Positions 1 to 8,546 of a stretch of DNA of 64,000 nt are shown piece after piece. The DNA is taken from assembly GCF_013031355.1 (NCBI RefSeq), contig NZ_WPZO01000010.1, forward strand, positions 62,001 through 126,000, read 5' to 3'. Source of the stretch: Ruegeria arenilitoris. GTDB lineage: Bacteria; Pseudomonadota; Alphaproteobacteria; Rhodobacterales; Rhodobacteraceae. The first letter of the stretch is position 1; the number at the start of each line of letters is the position of its first letter. The notes under the pieces were generated by a model. It was not told the DNA's origin, did not search any database, and worked only from the letters and a program-made list of their open reading frames with translations. The translations under genes and the position numbers were made by a program.

Positions 1-168
1 CCTAAAGGGACCAATATGGCGATAGTCATCGCCGGATGCGCTCTCGATCTTGATGACTTCTGCGCCGATATCGGCCAGCAGCGCAGTACAGTATGGACCT
101 GCCAGAACGCGCGTGAAGTCCAGGATGCGGAGCCCGTTCAATGGTTGTGATTGTGCTGGATCAGTCAT
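1..168 (-). CDS. CaiB/BaiF family (class III) CoA-transferase, N-terminal part
   Basis: The first 56 codons of a minus-strand gene that runs off the left edge. After a short leader the protein reads [19 protein letters not shown], followed by [12 protein letters not shown], which is the characteristic N-terminus of family III CoA-transferases (formyl-CoA transferase, carnitine CoA-transferase). These enzymes move CoA between carboxylic acids; the acid here cannot be told. The start is the ATG at 166-168. The gene is divergent from a LysR gene, the usual layout for a regulator and its target. Confidence 0.85.
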   Translation of the reverse strand, partial: MTDPAQSQPLNGLRILDFTRVLAGPYCTALLADIGAEVIKIESASGDDYRHIGPFR

Positions 169-216
169 TAGCGTTCCCTACCGTTGTTACGGGTAGGTTA
201 CGGCATTGTAGGATAT

Positions 217-233
217 ATACAGAAATACTGTAT
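217..233. promoter_or_regulatory. Inverted repeat between LysR gene and CoA-transferase gene
   Basis: ATACAG-N5-CTGTAT is a perfect 6-bp dyad in the 82-bp space between the divergent CoA-transferase and LysR genes. It lies 17 bp before the LysR start and contains the T-N11-A core expected of LysR-type binding sites. Inferred to be the regulator's autoregulatory or activating site. Confidence 0.5.
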
Positions 234-250
234 CGATATATACTAAATAA

Positions 251-1153
251 ATGGAAACTATACCCATCACACTCAGCCAGATCAGGTTCATTCTTGCCGT
301 TGCGGAAGAGGGAAGCACCGCGGCAGCAGCGAGGCAGTTGAACATTTCACAACCATCTGTCTCTCTTGCGATTTCTCGGGTCGAAGACGAATTAGGGTAC
401 CCGCTATTTGTGCGTCGGCCAGGACTGGGTATGGAGCTGACCGCGCAAGGTGCGCGTAAACTAGTCGAGTTACGCGCGGCGTATCAAAATATGAGCCAGA
501 TCTTCTCGAGGTGCAGGGATCAGAACGAACTTGCCGGATCATTGTCGATCGGGTTTATGACAACGCTTGGGCCGGTCTGCGTGCCTCGACTTGTACGTAA
601 ATTCCAAGAACTGCATCCATCCGTTCGGATAAAGCTGCACGAAGGCAACCTGAGCAGCTTGTCAAATTGGCTGGAAATAGGAAGGATCGAATCGGCAATT
701 GTTTATGACTTCGGACTTCCCACTGACCTGGAAATTCTGGCGCTGCAGGACGTCAGGCCCTATGGTGTCGTTTGGCAAGGACACCCGCTTGCTGATAGAG
801 AAAGCATTGCTGTTCAAGATCTATTGCGCGATCCACTGATCCTCATAAACTTGCCCGGAAGCAAAGAGTATTTTCAGTCGTTGTTGCAGAGCCATGAAAC
901 CAAGGCCCGGATCGCATTTGAAACCGAGTCAGTGGAATTTCTTCGGTCAGCCGTCGCCAATAGGCTTGGGGTGGGACTACTAGCAACTGATCTGCCCTAT
1001 GACGTAACTTACGATGGCGGCAAAGTAGTCAGACTACCGCTTAACGGCTACATGTCTCCGCACCGTGTTGCTTTGGCCAGGAATCCTGACTTTCTGGAAA
1101 CTCAAGCGTTGCGTGCATTCAGAGCAGTCTGCTTGGATGAGTTCACATCCTAA
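251..1153 (+). CDS. LysR family transcriptional regulator
   Basis: A 300-residue LysR-type regulator of normal length. The N-terminal winged helix is clear: ITLSQIRFILAVAEEGS, then AAARQLNISQPSVSLAISRVEDELG, ending near residue 65. A periplasmic-binding-protein-like effector domain covers about residues 95-295. It is divergent from the CoA-transferase gene at the left edge and shares with it a short intergenic dyad (217-233), so it probably controls that gene and itself. The effector is unknown, though a substrate or CoA-ester intermediate of that operon is likely. Confidence 0.92.
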   Translation: METIPITLSQIRFILAVAEEGSTAAAARQLNISQPSVSLAISRVEDELGYPLFVRRPGLGMELTAQGARKLVELRAAYQNMSQIFSRCRDQNELAGSLSIGFMTTLGPVCVPRLVRKFQELHPSVRIKLHEGNLSSLSNWLEIGRIESAIVYDFGLPTDLEILALQDVRPYGVVWQGHPLADRESIAVQDLLRDPLILINLPGSKEYFQSLLQSHETKARIAFETESVEFLRSAVANRLGVGLLATDLPYDVTYDGGKVVRLPLNGYMSPHRVALARNPDFLETQALRAFRAVCLDEFTS

Positions 1154-1351
1154 CGGCTTGTCGCAATAGATTAAGAATGAGCAAACCTAGCACCTCGCTG
1201 AAACTATTACTCCGGTAAAAAAGTGTCACTGCGCCAGGCCGCCGATAACCTCCGGAAGTTGGAAATCACCCCTTTGTATTCGGTCGTATGGCCGAAATCT
1301 AAGCACCTATTTTCACTTAATTAAACAACAGTCAAATTCTGTCAGACCGAT

Positions 1352-1786
1352 TCAGATGGAGATCATGGTGCCATCCTTGTTGGCGTTGGTCTCTTTACCC
1401 GGCACCACGTCCGTATTGTGCGCGGCCAGAACGTGCCAGCCATCAGTGGTGCGCTCGGCGACGAACACCATGATGGCAAAGCGAACACCAAGTTTTTCAC
1501 CTTGTTTGTCGATCTGACCCGTCAGTTTCCAACGCGTGTGGATGATGGCAATGTTTTCTCCGACCCGCCTGACTTTGATACGCCGGGGCAGGATCTCGGA
1601 TTCTTGGAAAAACGTTTTCAGCCCATAGTCATGTGCGCGCTCGATATCCGCGCGGTTGTGCCACCATAGGCCAACGACATTCACAAAGTCCGCATCCTTT
1701 GCAAACAGCCTGGCCAGCGCTTTTGCATCGCGGGCCATCCAGGCTTTTGCAAAGAAGTGCGGAATATCCTCTGGTGTCTCAGGCAT
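1352..1786 (-). CDS. SnoaL-like / DUF4440-type NTF2-fold protein
   Basis: A 144-residue single-domain protein. The start, ETPEDIPHFFAKAWMARDAKALARLF, and the phrase ADFVNVVGLWWHNRADIE are typical of the SgcJ/EcaC and DUF4440 branch of the NTF2-like fold. The central strand HTRWKLTG and the late AIMVFVAERTTDGWHVLAAHNTD fit as well. Members bind small hydrophobic ligands, and only some are enzymes; no function can be assigned here. Its start overlaps the end of the hemerythrin gene by 8 bp, so the two are translationally coupled. It is the last gene of a three-gene operon with a glutathione S-transferase. Confidence 0.75.
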   Translation of the reverse strand: MPETPEDIPHFFAKAWMARDAKALARLFAKDADFVNVVGLWWHNRADIERAHDYGLKTFFQESEILPRRIKVRRVGENIAIIHTRWKLTGQIDKQGEKLGVRFAIMVFVAERTTDGWHVLAAHNTDVVPGKETNANKDGTMISI

Positions 1787-2354
1787 AGGCCTTCAGAACC
1801 GCCGGGATAAGGATGTCTTCTTCATCATAGGTGTGGCGATTGATGATTTTGTTCAGCACCTTCGCCTGTTCCAGCGCCCGCGCCACATCGGTCTTCGATG
1901 CGCCTTCGTTGCGGAGTACGACAAACGCACCTTCGGATTGATCCAGCGCCTGATCCAAGAACTCATGGTCGTTTTCAAGCAGATCGATAGCCCGGGCCAG
2001 TTGTGGGAAACGCCCTAGAAATCCGGGAAGAACGTTGGCGTCTTCGAAAGAATGATGCCCATGCACATGCGACACCAGATCCAGCCCAAGGCGGTTCATT
2101 CCCGTCAAGCCCATCATTTCCTGTACGCTGCCTTCTGGTTCGTCCAATATGGCTTCGAGCCCACCAACCAACCTGGCGCTACCTTCGGAAATCGCCGCAT
2201 GAAGACGCTGAAGATGCGCCGGCCAGCCCAGAAATTGCGGGTCGTTGTCCCAAGCCTTGCGATCAGCGGGAAACATACCAGCCAGCAATGATGGTGATAC
2301 GCCGCTGCGCGTGGCCACGTTGTATTCCAGCGCGTTGTAATCGAAATGGCTCAT
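1779..2354 (-). CDS. Hemerythrin-like (HHE) domain protein
   Basis: Read from the ATG at 2352-2354 the protein has 191 residues; the in-frame extension upstream overlaps the GST gene and is not needed. A central HHE domain carries the di-iron ligand pattern: HVHGHHSFED in the first helices, ENDHEFLDQAL in the next, and RHTYDEEDILIP in the last. Such proteins bind O2 or NO, or sense oxidants, in the cytoplasm. The gene begins 2 bp after the GST stop, so it belongs to the same transcript. A detoxification or redox role for the operon is an inference from its neighbours. Confidence 0.82.
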   Translation of the reverse strand: MSHFDYNALEYNVATRSGVSPSLLAGMFPADRKAWDNDPQFLGWPAHLQRLHAAISEGSARLVGGLEAILDEPEGSVQEMMGLTGMNRLGLDLVSHVHGHHSFEDANVLPGFLGRFPQLARAIDLLENDHEFLDQALDQSEGAFVVLRNEGASKTDVARALEQAKVLNKIINRHTYDEEDILIPAVLKAYA

Positions 2355-2356
2355 GG

Positions 2357-2971
2357 CTACTGAAGCCCCTGTGCTTTCATCGCAGTCAGAACACCCGGAT
2401 CTGCGAGCATGGTTTCCATAAATCGTTTGACCGACGGATAGTCGCGCCATGACCTGGGCGCATTCGCGGTCCATCGGGTCATCGCAAAGGCGTAAGGATC
2501 GGCGATGGTTCGCTTGCCTCCGACGACGTGAACACCGCCATCCAAAAGCGTGTCCAGATGGGTCATAACGCGGTCAATCCGGGCAAAGCTGGCCTCGCGG
2601 ACCGCGTTCACGTCGGCCTCATCGGTGCTTGTAGTGAAACGCTCGGGGACAAAGAACGGCCAAAAGGCGGGGTGAAAGTCGCCAGTCAGGAATGCAAGCA
2701 CTTCGTCCATTTCGAAATGTTCGAACGCGCCACCATGTATCCCCAGATCAGCCTCAGGGAACTTTACTTCGACATATTTCAGGATTGCGTCTGCTTGCGT
2801 CATGACGCGACTATTCCCGTCGATCAGCGCGGGCACCATTCCGAGCGGATTGATTTTGAGAAAGGCCTCCGAGCCCAGCTCGGCCAGTTCGGTTTCGTAT
2901 GGTTTTCCGGTCCATTCAAGCGCGATATGAGGGGCAAGGGCACAGGTGCCGGGAGCATAGAAGAGCTTCAT
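2357..2971 (-). CDS. Glutathione S-transferase family protein
   Basis: A 204-residue protein with the thioredoxin-like N-terminal domain of bacterial (beta-type) GSTs: MKLFYAPGTCALAPHIALEW, then the cis-proline segment INPLGMVPALID and the glutathione gamma-glutamyl-binding region RVMTQADAILKYV. The C-terminal all-helical domain follows from about residue 85. It would conjugate or reduce electrophiles with glutathione. First gene of an operon with the hemerythrin-like and SnoaL-like proteins. Upstream (minus strand) lie two genes for exported proteins, 36 bp away in the same direction. Confidence 0.85.
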   Translation of the reverse strand: MKLFYAPGTCALAPHIALEWTGKPYETELAELGSEAFLKINPLGMVPALIDGNSRVMTQADAILKYVEVKFPEADLGIHGGAFEHFEMDEVLAFLTGDFHPAFWPFFVPERFTTSTDEADVNAVREASFARIDRVMTHLDTLLDGGVHVVGGKRTIADPYAFAMTRWTANAPRSWRDYPSVKRFMETMLADPGVLTAMKAQGLQ

Positions 2972-3006
2972 TTTTAGGGCCTTTCTAAAGAAGGGGTGCC
3001 TTGGTT

Positions 3007-3837
3007 CTAGCGGGGCGTAAAGGTGAGGATCTCGGTATCAGGCGCAGGCGCGCTGTTGCCGTCTTTGGCCAAAGGGCGGTCGAAAAGACCTGTCAGACGG
3101 TTGCCCGCGATATCTTCCAGCGTGGTGTCAACTTCGATCGAATGGGCAGCGTCGGACCAGGGATGTTCGGGCGTGAACACCCATGTCTGCTCATCGTTTT
3201 CCAATTGAAGCGCACCGCGCAATCTGTTGCCGCCAGCATCTGCCACGCGAATGCGATAGGCCAGCGAAAGGTGGTCGGCGGGGGACTGCAAATCGATACG
3301 TAGCGGATCGGTCGTGCCTGCGACGGGGCGGTTTACCTTCCAGGATGACAGATCGGGTGCAGTGAAATCCTCGGCCGTTGCGGTAAACGTCTTGTCAAAG
3401 CCTGTGGTTAGGGCACAGCCTTGCCGGGTTTGGGCGCTTTGTTCCACGCGCAACGTATAGGTCTGCCCGTCTTGCAGCGCCCGGCCTAGCGTGTTGTGTG
3501 CAACCAGGCCGGTCTTGACCCGACCGGGGTCGAACAGAACGGTCAGTCGGCGGTCATCCGGGGACCACAGGTCAAATTTGTTCTCGATAAACGCACCGGG
3601 TATTTCGGTGCCTTCCGCATCCAGAAGAACCACGGCATCCCAGATATCATCCCGCGCCATGGGCTCCGAGAAATAAATGTAGAATCGCAACAGGTTCTCA
3701 GGCAGGTAATCCGCTGAGGGGTAAACCTGTTCAACCTGTGCTTCCGATGCCTGCCCCGTCGTGCATGCCGAGGCGGGCGCGACGGCCACCATTGCGGTGG
3801 CCAACGCGAAGGGAAGCAAATGTGCAACCTTGGGCAT
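3007..3837 (-). CDS. Exported protein with SbsA/Big_5-type Ig-like domain
   Basis: A 276-residue protein with a Sec signal peptide (MPKVAHLLPFALATAMVAVAPASA, cleavage before C25; that cysteine could be read as a lipobox, but SAC is a poor match). The body has the look of an SbsA Ig-like (Big_5) repeat: LRFYIYFSEPM, LFDPGRVKTGL near residue 105, and later DTTLEDIAGNRLTGLFDRPL. Two cysteines (about C25 and C141) could form a disulfide. Function unknown; periplasmic or outer-membrane-associated. It follows the 411-residue exported gene by 12 bp, so the pair is one operon. Confidence 0.65.
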   Translation of the reverse strand: MPKVAHLLPFALATAMVAVAPASACTTGQASEAQVEQVYPSADYLPENLLRFYIYFSEPMARDDIWDAVVLLDAEGTEIPGAFIENKFDLWSPDDRRLTVLFDPGRVKTGLVAHNTLGRALQDGQTYTLRVEQSAQTRQGCALTTGFDKTFTATAEDFTAPDLSSWKVNRPVAGTTDPLRIDLQSPADHLSLAYRIRVADAGGNRLRGALQLENDEQTWVFTPEHPWSDAAHSIEVDTTLEDIAGNRLTGLFDRPLAKDGNSAPAPDTEILTFTPR

Positions 3838-3849
3838 TTTCAGTTTTCC

Positions 3850-5085
3850 TTAGCGTGCCAGATCCGGATAACCGGCATCTGCTTTCAGCATATTCTGGAA
3901 ATTACGGTAGAATTCCTGTTCCTCCGAATACTCATAGCTGGCGAAGTTGTATTCACTGACAAAATCGCTGAGACGGAAGAACACGCCCTTGCGGAACGAG
4001 ACCAGATCGACATCTCCGGAATCGAGGTTACGGCGCAGGGTCAGCAAGAATTGTTCATCCTGATCATCCGCCTGCAACACGGCCCCCAGAGGGCGCGCTG
4101 CAGTAGCAACACCTGCGTCACCCCAAAGTTCCTGTTGGCTGAGGCCGTCTCCGGCGGCGGCTTCGGCCAGGTCCGAGACGCGAATGAGATCGGCATCACG
4201 TTCCTTGTTGATGACCAGAACATAGTCTTCCGGTTCAAAACGCTCATTCGGGGCTGTGAAATGCAGAACTTCCAGCGGCGTGTTGCCATACCCCAGTTCC
4301 GCTACGGTTTTAGCGACAACGTGCTCACCATCGACAAGATCCGCTGAGGGAACCGTGACAAGCGGCGTACAGGTATACGCGGCCACGACGGTCTGGACAC
4401 CATCAAGGTCCAGAATGCTCATCGCGCGGATCGGCGCACGCGTCTCGGTCTGATTGTGGACGGTGTGGAACATCTCGATGCTGCTGACCGCCGCTGAGCC
4501 ATCGAACGGGTAGGGGATCTGACGCAGGGTCGAGGAGAACTCGCCCGTGGACAGCCCGGCAACAAACAGCGTCCCATCAACGTAGTCGAGATCAGTTACT
4601 GTGTAAGTCGAGGCCGGAATATCGCGCCAGAATGTCACGCTGTCATCCGGTGTGTCACTGAGTGCGACCGAGGTGCTTTCGAGACCAGCCAGATCCAGTT
4701 CCGTGATGGTGCCGTCCTGATCTACGCGAACGACATGCGCCGATTTTCCATCGCCGTTCACGACCGCGAAAGAGATAAAAGTCTCTTTCGAAACAGGGTG
4801 CACCGCCACATCGTGATAGCTGATGCCAAAGGGGTTTACGCCCATCGTCTCAGCCAGTCGTGCGCCCAGCCCGATCAGGTTATAGCTGCGGGATTCCGTG
4901 GCTGGTTCGGCATCAGGCAATATGTAACTATAAACCTTGCCGCCATCTGAATCGGCAACAAACAGGGTGTTGGCATCTGCAAATTCCAGAACGGTCGCAG
5001 ACTGGGGTGCATCGGCAAATGCACCCGATGCCAGGGACAGGGAAAGCAGGCTGGTGGCCAGGGTGTGTGTCAGTTTGTGTTTCAT
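3850..5085 (-). CDS. Exported beta-propeller-like protein of unknown function
   Basis: A 411-residue protein with a clear signal peptide (MKHKLTHTLATSLLSLSLASGAFA, then DAPQ). The mature part is a run of short beta-strand blades with phrases such as ATVLEFADANTLFVADSDGGKVYSY, ISYHDVAVHPVSKETFISF and TDLDYVDGTLFVAGLSTGEF, suggesting a propeller fold. No catalytic motif was recognised. It is followed after 12 bp by the Ig-like exported gene and is divergent from an HxlR regulator, which probably controls the pair. Possible roles include binding a surface ligand or metal; none is shown. Confidence 0.6.
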   Translation of the reverse strand: MKHKLTHTLATSLLSLSLASGAFADAPQSATVLEFADANTLFVADSDGGKVYSYILPDAEPATESRSYNLIGLGARLAETMGVNPFGISYHDVAVHPVSKETFISFAVVNGDGKSAHVVRVDQDGTITELDLAGLESTSVALSDTPDDSVTFWRDIPASTYTVTDLDYVDGTLFVAGLSTGEFSSTLRQIPYPFDGSAAVSSIEMFHTVHNQTETRAPIRAMSILDLDGVQTVVAAYTCTPLVTVPSADLVDGEHVVAKTVAELGYGNTPLEVLHFTAPNERFEPEDYVLVINKERDADLIRVSDLAEAAAGDGLSQQELWGDAGVATAARPLGAVLQADDQDEQFLLTLRRNLDSGDVDLVSFRKGVFFRLSDFVSEYNFASYEYSEEQEFYRNFQNMLKADAGYPDLAR

Positions 5086-5337
5086 GGAGCCTCCGGGTCT
5101 GAACGCAGTCTTGACATTTAGTAGCCTTTAGAAAACCTGCCCTGCATTTTTGACCTGTCAGTGATGCAGAGAGTGATTTCTGAGCTGTTTGGGCATATAG
5201 ACTATACACCTCAATTCGGTTAGTAGGCACAAAAAGAATACTAAAGGATTTTTTTGGGGTGGGTTGAGTTTCCCGCCAAAATGGCAAGAAAACACGCGAA
5301 AAACAGGAAAGCGAGCAAAGTGACAGGAATTTCTAAA

Positions 5338-5688
5338 ATGAATGAAGCACCGGATCAGGGCGCCGAAATTCATGTTTGCGCCGTGGAAGAAACAATTGAA
5401 ATCATTGGTGGCAAATGGAAGTGCCAGATACTGCATACATTGCAGGATGGCACGAAACGTTTTGGGGACCTTAGGCGGGAAATCCCGGATGTAACGCAAC
5501 GCATCCTGACCAGAAAGTTGCGGGAGCTGGAGGATCATGGTGTTGTTCACAGAAAAGTCTATGCCGAGGTCCCTCCTAGAACCGAATACTCATTGACCCC
5601 ATTGGGCCAGTCGCTTGGCCCTGTACTCGATGCTCTGGAGAATTGGGCGATCAAGAGCAGACTGTCCGCGACAAAAGCACAGCAATAG
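5338..5688 (+). CDS. HxlR family transcriptional regulator
   Basis: The 116-residue form starts at the ATG preceded by AGGA at 9 bp; an in-frame extension upstream lacks a better ribosome site. The HxlR winged helix is complete: CAVEETIEIIGGKWKCQIL, RFGDLRREIPDVTQRILTRK, then LRELEDHGVVHRKVYAEVP, PRTEYSLTPLGQSL. HxlR proteins bind DNA as dimers and often respond to aldehydes, quinones or thiol oxidants. It is divergent from the exported-protein operon at 3007-5085, its likely target. Confidence 0.9.
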   Translation: MNEAPDQGAEIHVCAVEETIEIIGGKWKCQILHTLQDGTKRFGDLRREIPDVTQRILTRKLRELEDHGVVHRKVYAEVPPRTEYSLTPLGQSLGPVLDALENWAIKSRLSATKAQQ

Positions 5689-5772
5689 AGCAAGTTATTT
5701 TGTGGCTCGAGTGTTATCTTACATCAGGCAATAATTGCCGATATTCGGTTCAAGATCGAAGGTCTAAAGTCG

Positions 5773-7038
5773 TCAAAGATGGTGTGTAAGGAATAACGAC
5801 ACTTCGGGAACGAAAGTGATGACCAAGAGGGCCAGTAGGTTCAGCAATAAAAAAGGAATTATTCCTTTGTAGATTGTCGTTGGGGGGACGTTGAGAACGG
5901 CCTGTGCAACGAAAATGTTTAATCCAAACGGTGGAGTGAACATGCCAATCGACAGATTCACTGTCATAATGATGCCAAGATGTATCGGGTCGATTCCCAT
6001 GGTTATGGCAACCGGAACCAAGAGAGGGGCCAGGACCAGAATGGCGGAATTCGGGTCAAGCACGCAACCAACAGCCAAAAACAACAAGTTGACCAAAATC
6101 AAAAAAGCAGCGGGATTCTCGTCTAGGGCACCCAGCACATTTGTAACGTGCTGAGGAATGCCGTTTACCGTCAACAGCCAAGAATAAGCACCCGCAGCGG
6201 CGATGATTAGCATGACCTGTGCCGTCAGCATGGCCGCCGACCCAGCGACAAGCAAAACATCGCGCCAAGTCGCTTCGCGGTAAACAAGAACTGACACAAT
6301 GATTGCGTAAACACTAGCCAGCCCACCGGCTTCGGTGGGCGAAAATACACCTAAGTAAATGCCTCCAAGAACCAGTACTGGCGCACAAAGTGCCCAAAAC
6401 CCTTCTTTGGTGGCCGACAAGAACGACAAGCGCTCGGTCTTGTTTTCCCGCGTGCTTCGGTCAGTTACATAGAGATACGCCGACAAAATAGTTGCCAGTA
6501 AAAGTCCTGGCAAAATTCCGGCAATAAACAGTTTTGTGATGGGCTGTTCAGCTGCAATTCCGTACAGAATCATTGCCACCGACGGAGGAATGACTATTGC
6601 AATGGCGCCTGAAGACGTGATCAGCCCGGCGGCGAAGGATTTGTCGTATCCTTTGTCCAGCAACGGTTTATACAGCAGCCGTCCAATTGCGGCAACTGTT
6701 GCGGGCGAGGACCCCGAAATTGCACCAAAACATGTGCTTGCCCCGACCGTAGTCACGGGCAGTCCGCCCCGCAGGCCTCCAAACATCGACAGAACCCAAT
6801 TGATGATCCGCCTGGAAATCCCGCCAACTCCCATCATTTCGCCGGCGAAAATAAAAAATGGAATTGCGATCAATGAAAACTTGTCCAGCGACCCGAACAT
6901 GATCTGCTGCAACGCTACGATCGGCATTGAGGTGAAAAACACCATTGTAACGAGGACTGCGGCCATCAATGCAGCAAACACAGGTACGCCAAGAAAAAGA
7001 AGAACGACGGGTAGTCCGACGAGCGAAAGAAACATCAT
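5773..7038 (-). CDS. dctM: TRAP transporter large permease (DctM family)
   Basis: A 421-residue, about 12-helix membrane protein. The chosen start (ATG at 7036-7038) overlaps the small-permease stop as ATGA; a longer in-frame extension runs into that gene. Family hallmarks are the early FLGVPVFAALMA, the substrate-cavity segment GAISGSSPATVAAIG, IPPSVAMILYG, GVFSPTEAGG, and a late PPFGLNIFVAQAV. Together with DctQ and the binding protein it would drive sodium-coupled uptake of an organic acid. Last gene of the operon headed by the citryl-CoA-lyase-like gene. Confidence 0.93.
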   Translation of the reverse strand: MMFLSLVGLPVVLLFLGVPVFAALMAAVLVTMVFFTSMPIVALQQIMFGSLDKFSLIAIPFFIFAGEMMGVGGISRRIINWVLSMFGGLRGGLPVTTVGASTCFGAISGSSPATVAAIGRLLYKPLLDKGYDKSFAAGLITSSGAIAIVIPPSVAMILYGIAAEQPITKLFIAGILPGLLLATILSAYLYVTDRSTRENKTERLSFLSATKEGFWALCAPVLVLGGIYLGVFSPTEAGGLASVYAIIVSVLVYREATWRDVLLVAGSAAMLTAQVMLIIAAAGAYSWLLTVNGIPQHVTNVLGALDENPAAFLILVNLLFLAVGCVLDPNSAILVLAPLLVPVAITMGIDPIHLGIIMTVNLSIGMFTPPFGLNIFVAQAVLNVPPTTIYKGIIPFLLLNLLALLVITFVPEVSLFLTHHL

Positions 7039-7508
7039 CTTGAATTCGCTCCGCGCCGTACAAGCTGAATTAGTCCGTAGGCGGATATTCCTGCAATCGC
7101 AGAAAAGCAGACAAGAAATGCGCTGTGTGGAAGCCACATCGGTATCTTGGCCGACACCGAGCTTTGAGACGAATACAAAAATATCTTAATGGCAGCTAGT
7201 GATGCGGTGACCGCGCCCAGACTAACCGCAAGCACAATGCCGTCCGATAGGAATGCAAGGACACGACGCCATCTGGAATCTGTCGCCTGTCCCAGCACAT
7301 CAATCGTCAGGTGACCGCGATCGACTGTAACTGCAACTGCCGCCACCGCCACCACCCAGATGTTTGAATAAATCAGAACCTCTTCGGCCCAGATAAGAGA
7401 TTGGCCAAAAACATAGCGCAGCATAACATTTGAGAAGTTCAAAATGACGACCACAAGGAGAATTGCGGCCGCCACATTTCTAAAAACGGACTGGAGAAAC
7501 GGCATCAA
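7035..7508 (-). CDS. dctQ: TRAP transporter small permease (DctQ family)
   Basis: A 157-residue, four-helix membrane protein with the family's features: an N-terminal helix followed by NVMLRYVFGQSLIWAEEVLIY and the second-helix WVVAVAAVAVTVDRGHLTID. Its start overlaps the dctP stop and its stop overlaps the dctM start, each by 4 bp, so the three genes are translationally coupled. It bridges the binding protein and the large permease. Confidence 0.9.
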   Translation of the reverse strand: MMPFLQSVFRNVAAAILLVVVILNFSNVMLRYVFGQSLIWAEEVLIYSNIWVVAVAAVAVTVDRGHLTIDVLGQATDSRWRRVLAFLSDGIVLAVSLGAVTASLAAIKIFLYSSQSSVSAKIPMWLPHSAFLVCFSAIAGISAYGLIQLVRRGANSR

Positions 7509-8497
7509 TTCCGCGCTGCAATGGCAGATAAGGCATCGTAGAATGCTCGCAATTCCGGATCCTGATCCAAAACACGATTGGTAGCTTTGAGCGCGAGGTC
7601 GTTCAGTAGTGCTTGTTCGCCAGCGGGTAACTCTGAAACGGTGCCGCCATTCTCAATCCAGGTCGAAACTGCTGCGGCATTTTCTCGGTCGGCCCACGCC
7701 GGCAGCTCTTTTTCAATAGCGCTGGCCTCTTCTCGAAGGATTTGCTGCAGATCAGGTGGTAGGCTGTCGAACCAAGGTTTGCTGACATACACCGGCACGG
7801 CGAATTGCGACAGCCTGGTCATGGTTATGTGCGACGCAATGGTATGCATCTTAAATTTAGAGAATACGATCGGAAGTGAACTAACTCCGTCAATAGTACC
7901 CCGCTGAAGGGCCGGTGCAACTTCTCCCAAAGGCATTGGGATCGGGCTCGCGCCGAAGGCCGTCATTGGCTCGATTTCAAACGGCGATGCCAAGACTCGG
8001 ATTTTCAGCCCTTCCAGGTCCGAGACCGAATTCAACTCGGTCTTAGTAAGAAAAGCCTGCGGAGCCGAACAGAGGATTGCCAGCGTTTCTATGCCAACAT
8101 TCCGCATAATCGGAAAAACTATTTCGCGAAACTCTGGATCGGATGATGTTCGGCGGCAATGATCGAGATTCTGAAAAAGCCCAGCGGCCGCAAGTACCGC
8201 GTTCCGCTTTTCGAGGCCGGAAAAGAAGAAGGACGGTGCTACCAGGCCTTCCAGCGTGCCAAATTGCAGCCCCTCGATCATTCGAGGTACAGTGCCAAGC
8301 TGTGCAGCAGGAAACAGCTCTACTTCGATACGGCCATTGCTGCGGGCTTCGATCCGGGTTTCCGCCCTTTTCATCCATTCGTGCTGAATGTCATTGAGAG
8401 TGGGTGTGCCGATTTTCATCGTAAAATCAGCTGCAATCGCGGCGCTGGTAACGCCTGTACTTGCAACTGCGAGGACTAGGGCTTTCAGAAGTTTCAT
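7505..8497 (-). CDS. dctP: TRAP transporter periplasmic substrate-binding protein (DctP)
   Basis: A 330-residue protein with a signal peptide (MKLLKALVLAVASTGVTSAAIAA) and a DctP-family body: FTMKIGTPTLNDIQHEWMKR, then AAQLGTVPRMIEGLQFGTLEGLVAP, SVSDLEGLKIRVLASPFEIE and GEVAPALQRGTIDGVSSLP. The conserved arginine that binds a carboxylate in this family falls in the KIRV segment. The substrate is therefore probably a carboxylic acid. Coupled to dctQ by a 4-bp overlap, and 49 bp behind the citryl-CoA-lyase-like gene. Confidence 0.93.
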   Translation of the reverse strand: MKLLKALVLAVASTGVTSAAIAADFTMKIGTPTLNDIQHEWMKRAETRIEARSNGRIEVELFPAAQLGTVPRMIEGLQFGTLEGLVAPSFFFSGLEKRNAVLAAAGLFQNLDHCRRTSSDPEFREIVFPIMRNVGIETLAILCSAPQAFLTKTELNSVSDLEGLKIRVLASPFEIEPMTAFGASPIPMPLGEVAPALQRGTIDGVSSLPIVFSKFKMHTIASHITMTRLSQFAVPVYVSKPWFDSLPPDLQQILREEASAIEKELPAWADRENAAAVSTWIENGGTVSELPAGEQALLNDLALKATNRVLDQDPELRAFYDALSAIAARN

Positions 8498-8546
8498 GAT
8501 TTCTCCCTCAGTTGCATTGCTGCTTTGGTCCCTCCAGGATCAAGAG

